Source of the DNA: Streptomyces sp. MUM 178J
GTDB lineage: Bacteria; Actinomycetota; Actinomycetes; Streptomycetales; Streptomycetaceae
Length of the DNA stretch: 64,000 nucleotides
Direction of reading: 5' to 3'
Assembly: GCF_022414575.1 (NCBI RefSeq)
Contig: NZ_JADWYQ010000012.1
Span: 1-64,000 of the forward strand
Below the pieces are notes generated by a model. That model searched no databases and had not been told where the DNA came from. It saw only the letters and a program-made list of their open reading frames with translations. This document shows, piece by piece, positions 42,156 to 50,207 of the stretch. Every line of letters starts with the position of its first letter. Position 1 is the first letter of the stretch. The translations under genes and the position numbers were made by a program.

Positions 42156-42604
42156 AGACCTTCCACGGCCTCGCCGAACTCGAGCAGGCGGTCGGCACCC
42201 ATCTCGGGCACTCCGACTGGCACACCGTCACCCAGCGGCAGATCGACATGTTCGCCGAGGCGACGGGCGACCACCAGTGGATCCACGTCGACCCCGAGAG
42301 GGCCGCGCAGGGCCCGTTCGGCACCACCATCGCGCACGGCTATCTGACCCTGTCCCTGGTGCCGCGGCTGGTCTGGCAGGTCTACAGCGTCGAGGGCATG
42401 CGCATGGGCGTCAACTACGGCGCCGACAGACTGCGGTTCCCCGCCCCGCTGCCGGCCGGCTCGAAGGTGCGCGCGGGCGTCGAGCTCCTCTCGGTCACCC
42501 CGGGCGCCGGCGGGCATCAGGTCACCACCCGGGTCACCGTCGAGCGGGACGGCGGGACCAAGCCGGTCTGCGTCGTCGACGCCGTCAGCGTACTGGTGCC
42601 TTGA
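42152..42604 (+). CDS. MaoC-like enoyl-CoA hydratase
   Basis: A 150-residue hot-dog-fold hydratase. The hydratase-2 motif is present in DHQWIHVDPERAAQGPFGTTIAHGYLT (quoted in parts: DHQWIHVDPERA, GPFGTTIAHGYLT), with catalytic Asp and His. It should hydrate an enoyl-CoA to the 3-hydroxyacyl-CoA for the adjacent SDRs. Coupled by overlap to the genes on both sides. Confidence 0.93.
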   Translation: MKTFHGLAELEQAVGTHLGHSDWHTVTQRQIDMFAEATGDHQWIHVDPERAAQGPFGTTIAHGYLTLSLVPRLVWQVYSVEGMRMGVNYGADRLRFPAPLPAGSKVRAGVELLSVTPGAGGHQVTTRVTVERDGGTKPVCVVDAVSVLVP

Positions 42605-42771
42605 CGCCCACGACACAGCAGCCGCCCGGTCTCGACCCGGCCCGCCTCGCCCCCTGGTTCCGCAGGACCGTGGCGGGCGCCGGCGGCGACCTGACCTACG
42701 AGGTCACCGACGGGGCTTTGGACCACCCGCTGCTCGAGGCAGGACTCACCTCACTCAAGGAGTACCGCTGA
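42601..42771 (+). pseudogene. Remnant of an ACAD10-like aminoglycoside-phosphotransferase-fold gene
   Basis: A 56-codon frame from TTG (overlapping the MaoC stop as TTGA) to a TGA that overlaps the next ATG. GLDPARLAPWFRRTVAGAGG resembles the start of ACAD10-type phosphotransferases, and DLTYEVTDG resembles their first beta-hairpin (normally ...SNLTYEVTDG). After that the kinase core is missing and the sequence jumps to a short LLEAGLTSLKEYR end. The likely cause is an in-frame internal deletion that preserved coupling. Whether a peptide is made is unknown. Confidence 0.5.
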
Positions 42772-44003
42772 TGGATTTCGTCTTCGACGCCAGGACCGAG
42801 GAACTGCGCGCCCGCCTGCTGGAGTTCATGGACGACCACGTCCATCCGGCCGAGCCGGTCTTCCAGGAGCAGCTCGCCCGGCTGGAGGACAAGTGGGACT
42901 GGGACTCGGTCCCGGTGCTGGCCGAACTGCGCGCCGAGGCGCGCCGCCGCGGCCTGTGGAACCTCTTCCTGCCCGGCGAACACGGCGCGGGCCTGACCAA
43001 CCTGCAGTACGCCCCGCTCGCGGAGATCACGGGTCGCAGCGGCGCTCTCGCCCCGCCCGCGCTCAACTGCTCGGCGCCCGACACCGGGAACATGGAGGTG
43101 CTGGCGTCGTTCGGCACCGACCAGCAGAAGAAGGAGTGGCTGGAGCCACTGCTCGAAGGCAGGATCCGGTCCTCGTTCGCGATGACCGAACCCGACGTCG
43201 CGTCGTCGGACGCCACCAACATCTCCACCAGGATCGAGCGGGACGGCGACGACTACGTACTCAACGGCCGCAAGTGGTGGATCACCGGCGCGATGAGCCC
43301 GAACGCGCGGATCCTCATCGTGATGGGCAAGACCGACCCGACTGCGGAACGGCACCGTCAGCAGTCGATGATCCTGGTCCCGCGCGACACCCCCGGACTG
43401 GAGATCAAACGCGGCACGGAGGTGCTCGGATACGACGACCGCGACCACGGCGGCCATGCGGAGCTCTCCTTCGACGACGTCAGGGTCCCGGCCGGCCACC
43501 TGATCGGGGCCGAGGGCGACGGGTTCGCGATCGCCCAGGCTCGCCTCGGACCGGGGCGCATCCACCACTGCATGCGCTCGATCGGGGTCGCGGAGCGCGC
43601 GATCGAGCTGATGTGTGCACGTGCCGAGCAGCGGGTGACGTTCGGCAAGCCGCTGTCGGAGCAGGGCGTGGTACGCGACTGGATCGCGGAGTCGCGGGTG
43701 CGGATCGAGCAACTGCGTCTGCTGGTGCTCAAGGCGGCGTGGCTGATGGACACGGTCGGCAACAAGGGCGCGCACACAGAGATCCAGGCAATCAAGATCG
43801 CCACCCCGGCCACGGTGCAGTGGATTCTCGACAAGGCCATCCAGGTGCACGGCGCCGGCGGCCTCTCCCAGGACTTCCCCCTCGCGGCGGCGTACGCCGG
43901 CATCCGCACCCTGCGCTTCGCCGACGGCCCGGACGAGGTGCACAAGAACGCCCTGGCCGGCAACGAGCTGCGCCGCCAGGCCGACGCGAGGAGGGCTCGA
44001 TGA
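42771..44003 (+). CDS. Acyl-CoA dehydrogenase (ACAD10/11-like)
   Basis: A 410-residue FAD-dependent dehydrogenase. The layout of an all-helical N-terminus, a beta domain with SFAMTEPDVASSDATNIST (split: SFAMTEPDVASSD, ATNIST) and WWITGAMSPN, and a helical C-terminus with QVHGAGGLSQDFPLA and RTLRFADGPDEVHKNALA matches the ACAD10/11 group, acting on long or hydroxylated acyl-CoAs. Start is an ATG overlapping the preceding stop (TGATG). Confidence 0.93.
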   Translation: MDFVFDARTEELRARLLEFMDDHVHPAEPVFQEQLARLEDKWDWDSVPVLAELRAEARRRGLWNLFLPGEHGAGLTNLQYAPLAEITGRSGALAPPALNCSAPDTGNMEVLASFGTDQQKKEWLEPLLEGRIRSSFAMTEPDVASSDATNISTRIERDGDDYVLNGRKWWITGAMSPNARILIVMGKTDPTAERHRQQSMILVPRDTPGLEIKRGTEVLGYDDRDHGGHAELSFDDVRVPAGHLIGAEGDGFAIAQARLGPGRIHHCMRSIGVAERAIELMCARAEQRVTFGKPLSEQGVVRDWIAESRVRIEQLRLLVLKAAWLMDTVGNKGAHTEIQAIKIATPATVQWILDKAIQVHGAGGLSQDFPLAAAYAGIRTLRFADGPDEVHKNALAGNELRRQADARRAR

Positions 44004-45193
44004 CTGCCGACGAGACGGCCCTGCGTGAGGACCTGCGGCGTCGCGTCGCAGACTTCCTCGCCGCCCACGACCCCATGACCACCGACCGGCTGGAGTTCCT
44101 CCGGGCGAGGTATGACGCGGGGCTGGCCTGGGTGTCCTTCCCGGACGGACACGGCGGCCTCGGCCTGCCCCAGGCCCTGCAGCCCGAGGTGGACCAGCTC
44201 TTCGAGCAGGCCGGCGCCCCGGACAACAACCACCAGGCCAACGGCATCGGCTTGGGCATGGCCGCCCCGACCATCCTCGCGTTCGGCACCGAGGCCCAGA
44301 AGAGGCGCTTCCTCAAGCCGCTGTGGACCGGTGAGGAGATCTGGTGCCAGCTGTTCAGCGAGCCCGGCGCCGGCTCCGATCTCGCGGGCGTCGCCACTCG
44401 GGCCGTGCGCGACGGCGACGCGTGGGCGGTCAACGGCCAGAAGGTGTGGACCTCGGGCGCCCACGGCGCGCGCTTCGCGATCCTGATCGCCCGCACCGAC
44501 CCGGACCTCCCGAAGCACTTCGGCCTGACCTACTTCCTGTGCGACATGACCGATCCGGGCGTGGAGGTCCGGCCGCTGCGCCAGATCACCGGCGAGGCGG
44601 AGTTCAACGAGGTCTTCCTGACCGACGTACGGGTGCCCGACAGCCAGCGGCTCGGCGCCGAGGGCGAGGGCTGGAGAATCGCCAACGCCACGCTGAACAA
44701 CGAGCGGGTGTCGATCGGCAGATCGGCCATCCGCGAGAGCGGCATGATCGGCGTGGTCGCCCGGACCTGGCGCGAGCGGCCGGACCGGCGTACGCCCGAG
44801 CTGCACGACAGGCTCCTGAGGCTGTGGGTCGACGCCGAGGTCGCCCGGCTCACCGGCCAACGGCTGCGCCAGAAGCTGGCTCAGGGCCAGCCCGGCCCTG
44901 AGGGGGCGGCGATGAAGCTGACCTTCGCGCGCATCGCCCAGCAGCTCTCGGGCCTCGAACTCGAACTGCTGGACGAGGACGGGCTGCGCTATTCCGACTG
45001 GACCCTGGCCCGGCCCGAGAAGGTCGACTTCACGGGCCGCGACGCCGGCTACCGCTACCTGCGCGCCAAGGGCAACTCCATCGAGGGAGGCACCTCGGAG
45101 ATCCTGCGCAACATCGTCGCCGAGCGGGTCCTCGGCCTCCCCGCCGAGCCGCGCGTCGACAAGGACATCCCGTGGAAGGAGCTCCCCCGATGA
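44000..45193 (+). CDS. Acyl-CoA dehydrogenase
   Basis: A 397-residue dehydrogenase of the large actinobacterial group used in sterol and branched-chain lipid degradation. CQLFSEPGAGSDLAGVATRA near residue 115 and VNGQKVWTSGAHGARF give the flavin site, and the C-terminal RAKGNSIEGGTSEILRNIVAERVLGLP (split: RAKGNSIEGGTSEILR, NIVAERVLGLP) is typical. No clear catalytic Glu position can be assigned by eye. Overlaps both neighbours (ATGA). These enzymes often work as heteromers with the adjacent one. Confidence 0.93.
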   Translation: MTADETALREDLRRRVADFLAAHDPMTTDRLEFLRARYDAGLAWVSFPDGHGGLGLPQALQPEVDQLFEQAGAPDNNHQANGIGLGMAAPTILAFGTEAQKRRFLKPLWTGEEIWCQLFSEPGAGSDLAGVATRAVRDGDAWAVNGQKVWTSGAHGARFAILIARTDPDLPKHFGLTYFLCDMTDPGVEVRPLRQITGEAEFNEVFLTDVRVPDSQRLGAEGEGWRIANATLNNERVSIGRSAIRESGMIGVVARTWRERPDRRTPELHDRLLRLWVDAEVARLTGQRLRQKLAQGQPGPEGAAMKLTFARIAQQLSGLELELLDEDGLRYSDWTLARPEKVDFTGRDAGYRYLRAKGNSIEGGTSEILRNIVAERVLGLPAEPRVDKDIPWKELPR

Positions 45194-46290
45194 GCGATCT
45201 CGACCTGCTGTACACCGACGTCGAGGACGACCTGCGGGCCACCGTGCGCGACCTGCTCGCCGACCGCTGCGACCCGGCCTCCGTGACCGCGGTCTACGAC
45301 GGCGACCGGTCGCCGGTGGCCGGGCTCTGGAGAGCGCTCGCCGTCGACCTCGGACTGGCCGGCCTGCTGGTCCCCGAGGAACGCGGCGGCGCCGGCGCCT
45401 CGGCGCGGGAGGCCGCGGTGGTGCTGGAGGAACTCGGCCGCACGGTGGCGCCGGTTCCGTTCCTGACCAGCGCGGTCGTGGCGACCACCCTCCTGCTCGA
45501 CACCGAGGGGGACCTGCTCGGCTCGCTCGCGGCCGGGGAGCGGACCGCGGCCCTCGCCCTGCCGCTCTCGACGGCGCCTGACGGCTCCCTGCCGGCCGTG
45601 GCAGCCGACGCCGACGGCCGCCTTGCCGGCACGGTCACCAGTGTGGCCGGCGCGCTCGAGGCCGACGTCCTGCTGGTGCCGGCCACCGCCGCCGACGGCA
45701 TCGCCGTGTACGCCGTGCCCGCTGCGCGGGCGGGCATCGCCCCCGTGGTGTCGCTCGACATGACCCGGCAGATCGCCGACGTCACACTCGACGGGGTCCC
45801 CGGCGAGCTGCTGGTCGCCGACGCCGAGCCCGCCGTACGCCGCGCGCTGGAGGCCGGTGCGGCGCTGCTCGCCTCCGAGCAGCTCGGCGTCGCCCGCTGG
45901 TGCCTCGAGACGACGGTCGGCTATCTCAAGGAGCGCCGTCAGTTCGGCCGCGCGGTGGGCGGGTTCCAGGCCCTCAAGCACCGGCTCGCCGACCTCTACA
46001 CGGGGGTGGAGTCGGCCAACGCCGCCGCGCGCCACGCGGCGGCCGCGTTGGCCGTCCGCGACCCGGACGTGTTCGCGGCGACCGCGGTCGCGCAGGCCTA
46101 CTGCAGCGACCTCGCCGTCACCGCGGCCGAGGAGGCGATCCAGCTGCACGGCGGCATCGGCATGACCTGGGAGCACCCCGCGCACCTCTATCTCAAGCGG
46201 GCCAAGGCCGACCAGATCGCGTTCGGCACTCCAGGCGCCCACCGGGCCCGCCTCGCAGAGCTGGTCGGCCTCCCCTTGCAGGGGGAGTGA
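45190..46290 (+). CDS. Acyl-CoA dehydrogenase, partner subunit
   Basis: A 366-residue dehydrogenase-like protein. The N-terminal helices, LAGLLVPEERGGAGASAREA and the C-terminal YLKERRQFGRAVGGFQALKH and QLHGGIGMTWEHPAHLYLKRA (split: QLHGGIGMTW, EHPAHLYLKRA) match the second subunit of alpha2beta2 ACADs from actinobacterial sterol/lipid clusters. The middle domain is Ala-rich and less conserved. It is last of the operon and overlaps the previous gene. Confidence 0.91.
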   Translation: MSDLDLLYTDVEDDLRATVRDLLADRCDPASVTAVYDGDRSPVAGLWRALAVDLGLAGLLVPEERGGAGASAREAAVVLEELGRTVAPVPFLTSAVVATTLLLDTEGDLLGSLAAGERTAALALPLSTAPDGSLPAVAADADGRLAGTVTSVAGALEADVLLVPATAADGIAVYAVPAARAGIAPVVSLDMTRQIADVTLDGVPGELLVADAEPAVRRALEAGAALLASEQLGVARWCLETTVGYLKERRQFGRAVGGFQALKHRLADLYTGVESANAAARHAAAALAVRDPDVFAATAVAQAYCSDLAVTAAEEAIQLHGGIGMTWEHPAHLYLKRAKADQIAFGTPGAHRARLAELVGLPLQGE

Positions 46291-46351
46291 GCGTGAAGAC
46301 GCGGACCGTCGCCCACGGGAAGTCCGATCGCGGCCGACGCCGTGGCCCCGC

Positions 46352-48058
46352 TCACCGCCCGTCAGGACTGTACGACTGGCGGGCGATCGGCAGATCGCCC
46401 GCCGCGGCTGGGAAGCGGCCCCCGGAACCGGCATCCTGACGGGAACCCTCGGCGCTCAGTCCACGGCCCTGCGCCACGGCCGGCGCACGCCGCCTTCCTG
46501 CGACACTGCCCAGCCAGCCCAGCAGGAAGGCGGCCGGCAGCGACACCAGGACGACCGTCTGGAGCGGGAACCAGTCCAGGCGCCAGTCCGGGAAGAGCGC
46601 CAGCGGGGTGCCCGAGAAGACCGGGCCGGAGATCTGCAGTCCGACGGCGCAGCCGAGGCCTCCGTACAGCGTCCAGAGCAGCCCGGCTCTGGTGTAGCCG
46701 CTCCAGAACAGGGAGTACACCAGTGCCGGAAGCAGGCAGGAGGCCGCCACGGCCAGGGAGAGAACCGACAGGAACAGGACGTTCCATCCCTGGACCGAGA
46801 CCGCCAGTCCGATGCTCAGCACGCCGACGCCGACGGAGGCCCATCGTGCGGCGGCCACCTCACGGCCCTCGGTCATGCGCCCGCGGCGCAGCACATGCGT
46901 GTACACGTCGTGGGCGATCGCGCCCGCGGCGGCCAGGGTGACGCTTGCCACGACGGCCAGCGAGGTGAGGAACACCGCGGAGGAGACGAGGACGACCAGA
47001 AGCGCCCCGCCGGCGTGGGTGGACGAGCCCCCCGCCAGTTCGCCCGTGAGCATCAGCAGGGCGGTGGTGCCTCCCGGATCCGCCGCGACGATCGCCGGTG
47101 CGCCGACCAACGCGGCGGCCGCGAAGCCCATCAGAGCCGTGCCGAGGCAGAGGGCGCCGACGATGCCGATGGCGTTGCGCACGGTACGCCGCGCGGTGGC
47201 CGCGTCGGGAGCCGTGCCGATCTGCAGGGCGACGTGGGGCAGACACGCCACTCCCAGCACGATGGTGACCATCAGTCCGATGAAGTCGAGCGTGCTTTCG
47301 GGGGCGGCGCCGGCGGCGAACCGGAGGCCGGGGCGCAGATAGTCGACCGGACGGCCGCTGCCCTGCCCGGCGGCTTCGATCAGGGAGTCGGTGCTCCAGT
47401 GAAAGCGATGGAGCAGCACAGCCGTCACGGCCAGGGCGGCGCCGAGCAGCACCACCGTCTTGATGACCTGAATGACGATGGTGCCGTGCATGCCGCCGAA
47501 CACCGTGGCGCAGACCACCATCACGCCGATCATGACGATGGCCGACTGCTCGGCGCCAGGACCGGACAGCCCCAGCAGCGCCGCGGTCGTCACTCCCGCA
47601 CCGGAGAGCTGCACGACCAGATAGGGGACGCACACGCTCAAGGTCACGACGGCGACCGCGACCCTTGCCGCGGGCCCTGGAGCCCGCAGGGCGAATGTGT
47701 CGCCCAGTGTGTAGCCGGCACGCTCGCGCAGAGGGAGGGCCAGCAGAAGGAGCACGCCGAGTGACAGCATGGTGCACAGGGCGATGAACAGACCGTCGTA
47801 GCCAAAGACCGCGACGCTTCCCGTCGTGCCGAGCACCGTGGCCGCGGACAGATAGACGCCGGCCAGTACGAGGGCGCCCCGCAGGGACGACAGCCGGCGA
47901 CCCGCTGTGTAGAACTCGTTGATCCGGTCCCTTCCGGGGCCGCTGAGGACACAGATGAACAGGATGGGGACGACGAACGCCAGAAAACCCATCAGGACGA
48001 ACGCACGGGTGTCCTCGTCCAGGGCTTCCGGTGCGGTGAGCATGATCTGCGGACTCAT
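46352..48058 (-). CDS. Sodium:solute symporter (SSS family, ActP-like)
   Basis: A 568-residue transporter with about 13 helices. EFYTAGRRLSSLRGALVLAGVYLSAATVLGTTG (split: EFYTAGRRLSSLRGA, LVLAGVYLSAATVLG) is the signature region, followed by GYDGLFIALCTMLS and FGGMHGTIVIQVIKTVVLLGA. It matches acetate/monocarboxylate symporters of the ActP type. ATG at 48058 overlaps the stop of the DUF485-like gene (TGATG), the standard partner order. The C-terminal tail is polar. The substrate is likely a small organic acid. Confidence 0.9.
   Translation of the reverse strand: MSPQIMLTAPEALDEDTRAFVLMGFLAFVVPILFICVLSGPGRDRINEFYTAGRRLSSLRGALVLAGVYLSAATVLGTTGSVAVFGYDGLFIALCTMLSLGVLLLLALPLRERAGYTLGDTFALRAPGPAARVAVAVVTLSVCVPYLVVQLSGAGVTTAALLGLSGPGAEQSAIVMIGVMVVCATVFGGMHGTIVIQVIKTVVLLGAALAVTAVLLHRFHWSTDSLIEAAGQGSGRPVDYLRPGLRFAAGAAPESTLDFIGLMVTIVLGVACLPHVALQIGTAPDAATARRTVRNAIGIVGALCLGTALMGFAAAALVGAPAIVAADPGGTTALLMLTGELAGGSSTHAGGALLVVLVSSAVFLTSLAVVASVTLAAAGAIAHDVYTHVLRRGRMTEGREVAAARWASVGVGVLSIGLAVSVQGWNVLFLSVLSLAVAASCLLPALVYSLFWSGYTRAGLLWTLYGGLGCAVGLQISGPVFSGTPLALFPDWRLDWFPLQTVVLVSLPAAFLLGWLGSVAGRRRAPAVAQGRGLSAEGSRQDAGSGGRFPAAAGDLPIARQSYSPDGR
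46378..46403. terminator. Hairpin at the convergent ACAD/symporter boundary
   Basis: Perfect 11-bp arms GGCGGGCGATC / GATCGCCCGCC with a GGCA loop, just inside the 3' end of the symporter gene and 88 bases after the dehydrogenase stop. Confidence 0.6.
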
Positions 48059-48324
48059 CAGCATCCCACCTGCCCTTGCGAAGCGCGGCGTTCGTCCGCG
48101 TGGCGGTCGTACCGCACCGCCGTCCACACCAGCAGGGAGCCCTGGAGGAGGAGCGCCAGCATGCCGACCGTGGCCTCCCCCCAGACGCGCCTGGCCATGA
48201 AGGCGTCGGCGGCGCAGGCGAGCAGCAGGTGAGCGCCGAAGGCGGATCCGTTGACCACGGCGAAGGTCATGCCTGGGTGACGGGGCCGTGGGCCGTGATG
48301 AAGCCGAGGGGTGTGCGGGTCCAT
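48058..48324 (-). CDS. DUF485-like small membrane protein
   Basis: An 88-residue protein with two helices (GSAFGAHLLLACAADAFMA and TVGMLALLLQGSLLVWTAVRY split as TVGMLALLLQG, SLLVWTAVRY) and a His/Arg-rich N-terminus. It sits in the place and has the size of DUF485 (YjcH-like) proteins that pair with ActP symporters. Similarity by eye is only moderate. AGGAG precedes the ATG by five bases, and its stop overlaps the symporter start. Confidence 0.7.
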   Translation of the reverse strand: MDPHTPRLHHGPRPRHPGMTFAVVNGSAFGAHLLLACAADAFMARRVWGEATVGMLALLLQGSLLVWTAVRYDRHADERRASQGQVGC

Positions 48325-48519
48325 GCGTTCTCCTGGTGGGCGTGGAGCGGGCGGATCGCCTCCGTGCGCGGCTCACGAGAGCACGCTCGCCCCGGCCCGT
48401 CCATGCGCTGCGCACACGCCGTTGTCCGCTCCCAAACCCTGGCGTCGATCACTGTGCTGATGCCCATGCGGCCGTGCCGTCCGCGGGGGAGACCTCGGCC
48501 GCTGCCCGGCCGTGCGTCG

Positions 48520-48566
48520 CCGGGAAGCGGTCCGGGAAGCGGTCCGGGAAGGGTCCGGGAAGCGGC
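48520..48566. repeat. 12-bp tandem repeat (CCGGGAAGCGGT)
   Basis: About four copies, the third one base shorter, in the 252-bp space between the PucR gene and the DUF485-like gene. Confidence 0.85.
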
Positions 48567-48576
48567 CGGGTGGCGG

Positions 48577-49857
48577 TCAGGCCTCGTCAGGCGATCTGCT
48601 GACGGCCGCATCGTCGGTGGTACGGAGAACGGCGGCCGGTCCGAGCAGGCGGTGGGCGTCGAGCGCGAGGGTGAGATGCACCAGATCGCGGGGGCGGGTC
48701 AGTGCGAGGCCGGTGATCTGCTCGAAGCGGCGCAGACGGTTGAGCACGGTGTTGCGATGGCAGAGCATGTGACGGGCGGCCCGGACGGCCGAGCCGCCGT
48801 TCTCGATCCAGGAGCCGATGGTGTCGAACAGCGTGTCGCGGTCGGCGGGTTCCAGTTCGTACATGGGCCGCAGCACCCTGTGGGCCAGTTCGGCGGACAG
48901 GTCGGGCCGCGAGACCAGGAGCCCGTCGGGCAGACGGGCGTCGAGCCGGGCGATCTCGCCGTCGGCCCGGCATGTGCGCAGGGCGAGTCCGGCCATGTCG
49001 TCGGCTCGCGCCAGGTTCTCCAGCCCCTGGACGACCGGGCTGATCCCGATACGAAGCCCGGGACCCGCGTCCAGGCCGGAGGCGAGTGCGTTCAGGGGGC
49101 GGTTGCCGAGGTGGGCGACGAGCACATCCTGGTGTCCGCGGGTGTGACGCAGGATCCGTACGCCGCGCACCTCCGGAGCGGTCCGGGGCGTGCGGCCGTA
49201 CGGCGGTGTCGCACCCACCACCGCCACGGCGAAACGTCCGTCGAGCGGCAGATCGAGGATGGCCGCCGCGTTCCGGGTGAACTCCGGGTCGCTGCGGGTC
49301 TCCAGCAGGGCGGCGAGGATCAGTCGTACGCGTTCACGGTGCCGGCTCGCGACGCCTTCGGTGACCTGCCGGTAGGCGTCGGCGACCAGGACGGAGTCGC
49401 GGTCATTGCTCTTCCACACCAGCTCGGCGATGTGCACCAGTTGTCGCGTGTCGCCGAGCCCGTCCCGCTCCACCACGTTGACGATGCGGCTCCAGACGGC
49501 GGAGCCGGCTACGCGGAAGGCGTGCAGCACCTCGTCGAGGGGGCGGCCCTGTTCCGCCCGCTTCCTGCCCAGCTCTCTGGTGTACCGCTCGACGTCCGCG
49601 ATTCTGGCGGGATCCAGGGCGGCTTCCAGCGCGTGCCGGGTACCGGCGCCCACGGTGCACCGCAGGTCGGGCGGCGCAAGCACGGGGTCGGCGTAGTACG
49701 GCACCTCGGTGCGGATCCGCTCCACGACCGTGTTCGTGAGGTCTGTGCCGAGTTCCAGAAGACGCCTGCACGCGCGGTCGAAGAGCTGCAGAGGAGCGCC
49801 GTCCGCCGCGCCGTGGTCGTGAGGGAGAACGCTGCCGGGTACGGGGCTGGTGTGCAT
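48577..49857 (-). CDS. PucR-type transcriptional regulator
   Basis: A 426-residue regulator. A long N-terminal helical sensory region (with DEVLHAFRVAGSAVWSRIVNVVE split as DEVLHAFRVAG, SAVWSRIVNVVE) and a GGDEF-like middle are followed by the C-terminal PucR helix-turn-helix, AARHMLCHRNTVLNRLRRFEQITGL (split: AARHMLCHRNTVLNR, LRRFEQITGL). GGAGGG precedes the ATG. It lies between the symporter unit and the divergent Liv ABC importer, and probably controls one or both. Confidence 0.92.
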   Translation of the reverse strand: MHTSPVPGSVLPHDHGAADGAPLQLFDRACRRLLELGTDLTNTVVERIRTEVPYYADPVLAPPDLRCTVGAGTRHALEAALDPARIADVERYTRELGRKRAEQGRPLDEVLHAFRVAGSAVWSRIVNVVERDGLGDTRQLVHIAELVWKSNDRDSVLVADAYRQVTEGVASRHRERVRLILAALLETRSDPEFTRNAAAILDLPLDGRFAVAVVGATPPYGRTPRTAPEVRGVRILRHTRGHQDVLVAHLGNRPLNALASGLDAGPGLRIGISPVVQGLENLARADDMAGLALRTCRADGEIARLDARLPDGLLVSRPDLSAELAHRVLRPMYELEPADRDTLFDTIGSWIENGGSAVRAARHMLCHRNTVLNRLRRFEQITGLALTRPRDLVHLTLALDAHRLLGPAAVLRTTDDAAVSRSPDEA

Positions 49858-49995
49858 GGACCCTCCAGGCGGATGGGGTGCGAGAACACCACGCGAGTCG
49901 CCGTGCCGTGAGCCGCACGCAGCGCGGTGACGATTCTCCACCGGGTCGGACGCCCTCGCGGGAGCCGGCGGCGTCCTCCCCGGAGGCCACCATGC

Positions 49996-50009
49996 TAAGC
50001 AGTCGCTTA
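49996..50009. promoter_or_regulatory. TAAGC-AGTC-GCTTA inverted repeat
   Basis: A 5-4-5 repeat 139 bases before the PucR start. The form is known from TetR-type sites in actinobacteria, but PucR or another regulator is equally possible. Confidence 0.5.
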
Positions 50010-50066
50010 CACAAGGGCGAGGTCTCAGCCAAACCGTGATGTTTCCGGCCGGTAGGCCGTGCGGGC

Positions 50067-50080
50067 TGTGAGCGCTCACA
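50067..50080. promoter_or_regulatory. TGTGAGCGCTCACA palindrome, LacI-family operator-like
   Basis: A perfect 14-bp palindrome, identical to the core of the symmetric ideal lac operator and matching the general LacI/GalR pattern TGNNANCGNTNNCA. It lies 128 bases before livF. No LacI-family gene is in the window. Confidence 0.65.
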
Positions 50081-50207
50081 AGCCGGACGCCTCCCCGCTG
50101 GGAGCGTGCAGCGGCTCGCCGCACCTCTGTGGACGCCGGGTCGGGGCCATGTTCTCCTGACGCCCATTCCAGCCCCTCACCCGCGTTCATCTGCGAGGAG
50201 ACCCCCA

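Larger units (their letters stand above)
49858..50207. other. Divergent regulatory region (PucR / Liv operon)
   Basis: 350 bases with no gene and two clean inverted repeats (at 49996 and 50067), listed separately. Otherwise GC-rich, with GAGGAG before livF. Confidence 0.7.
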
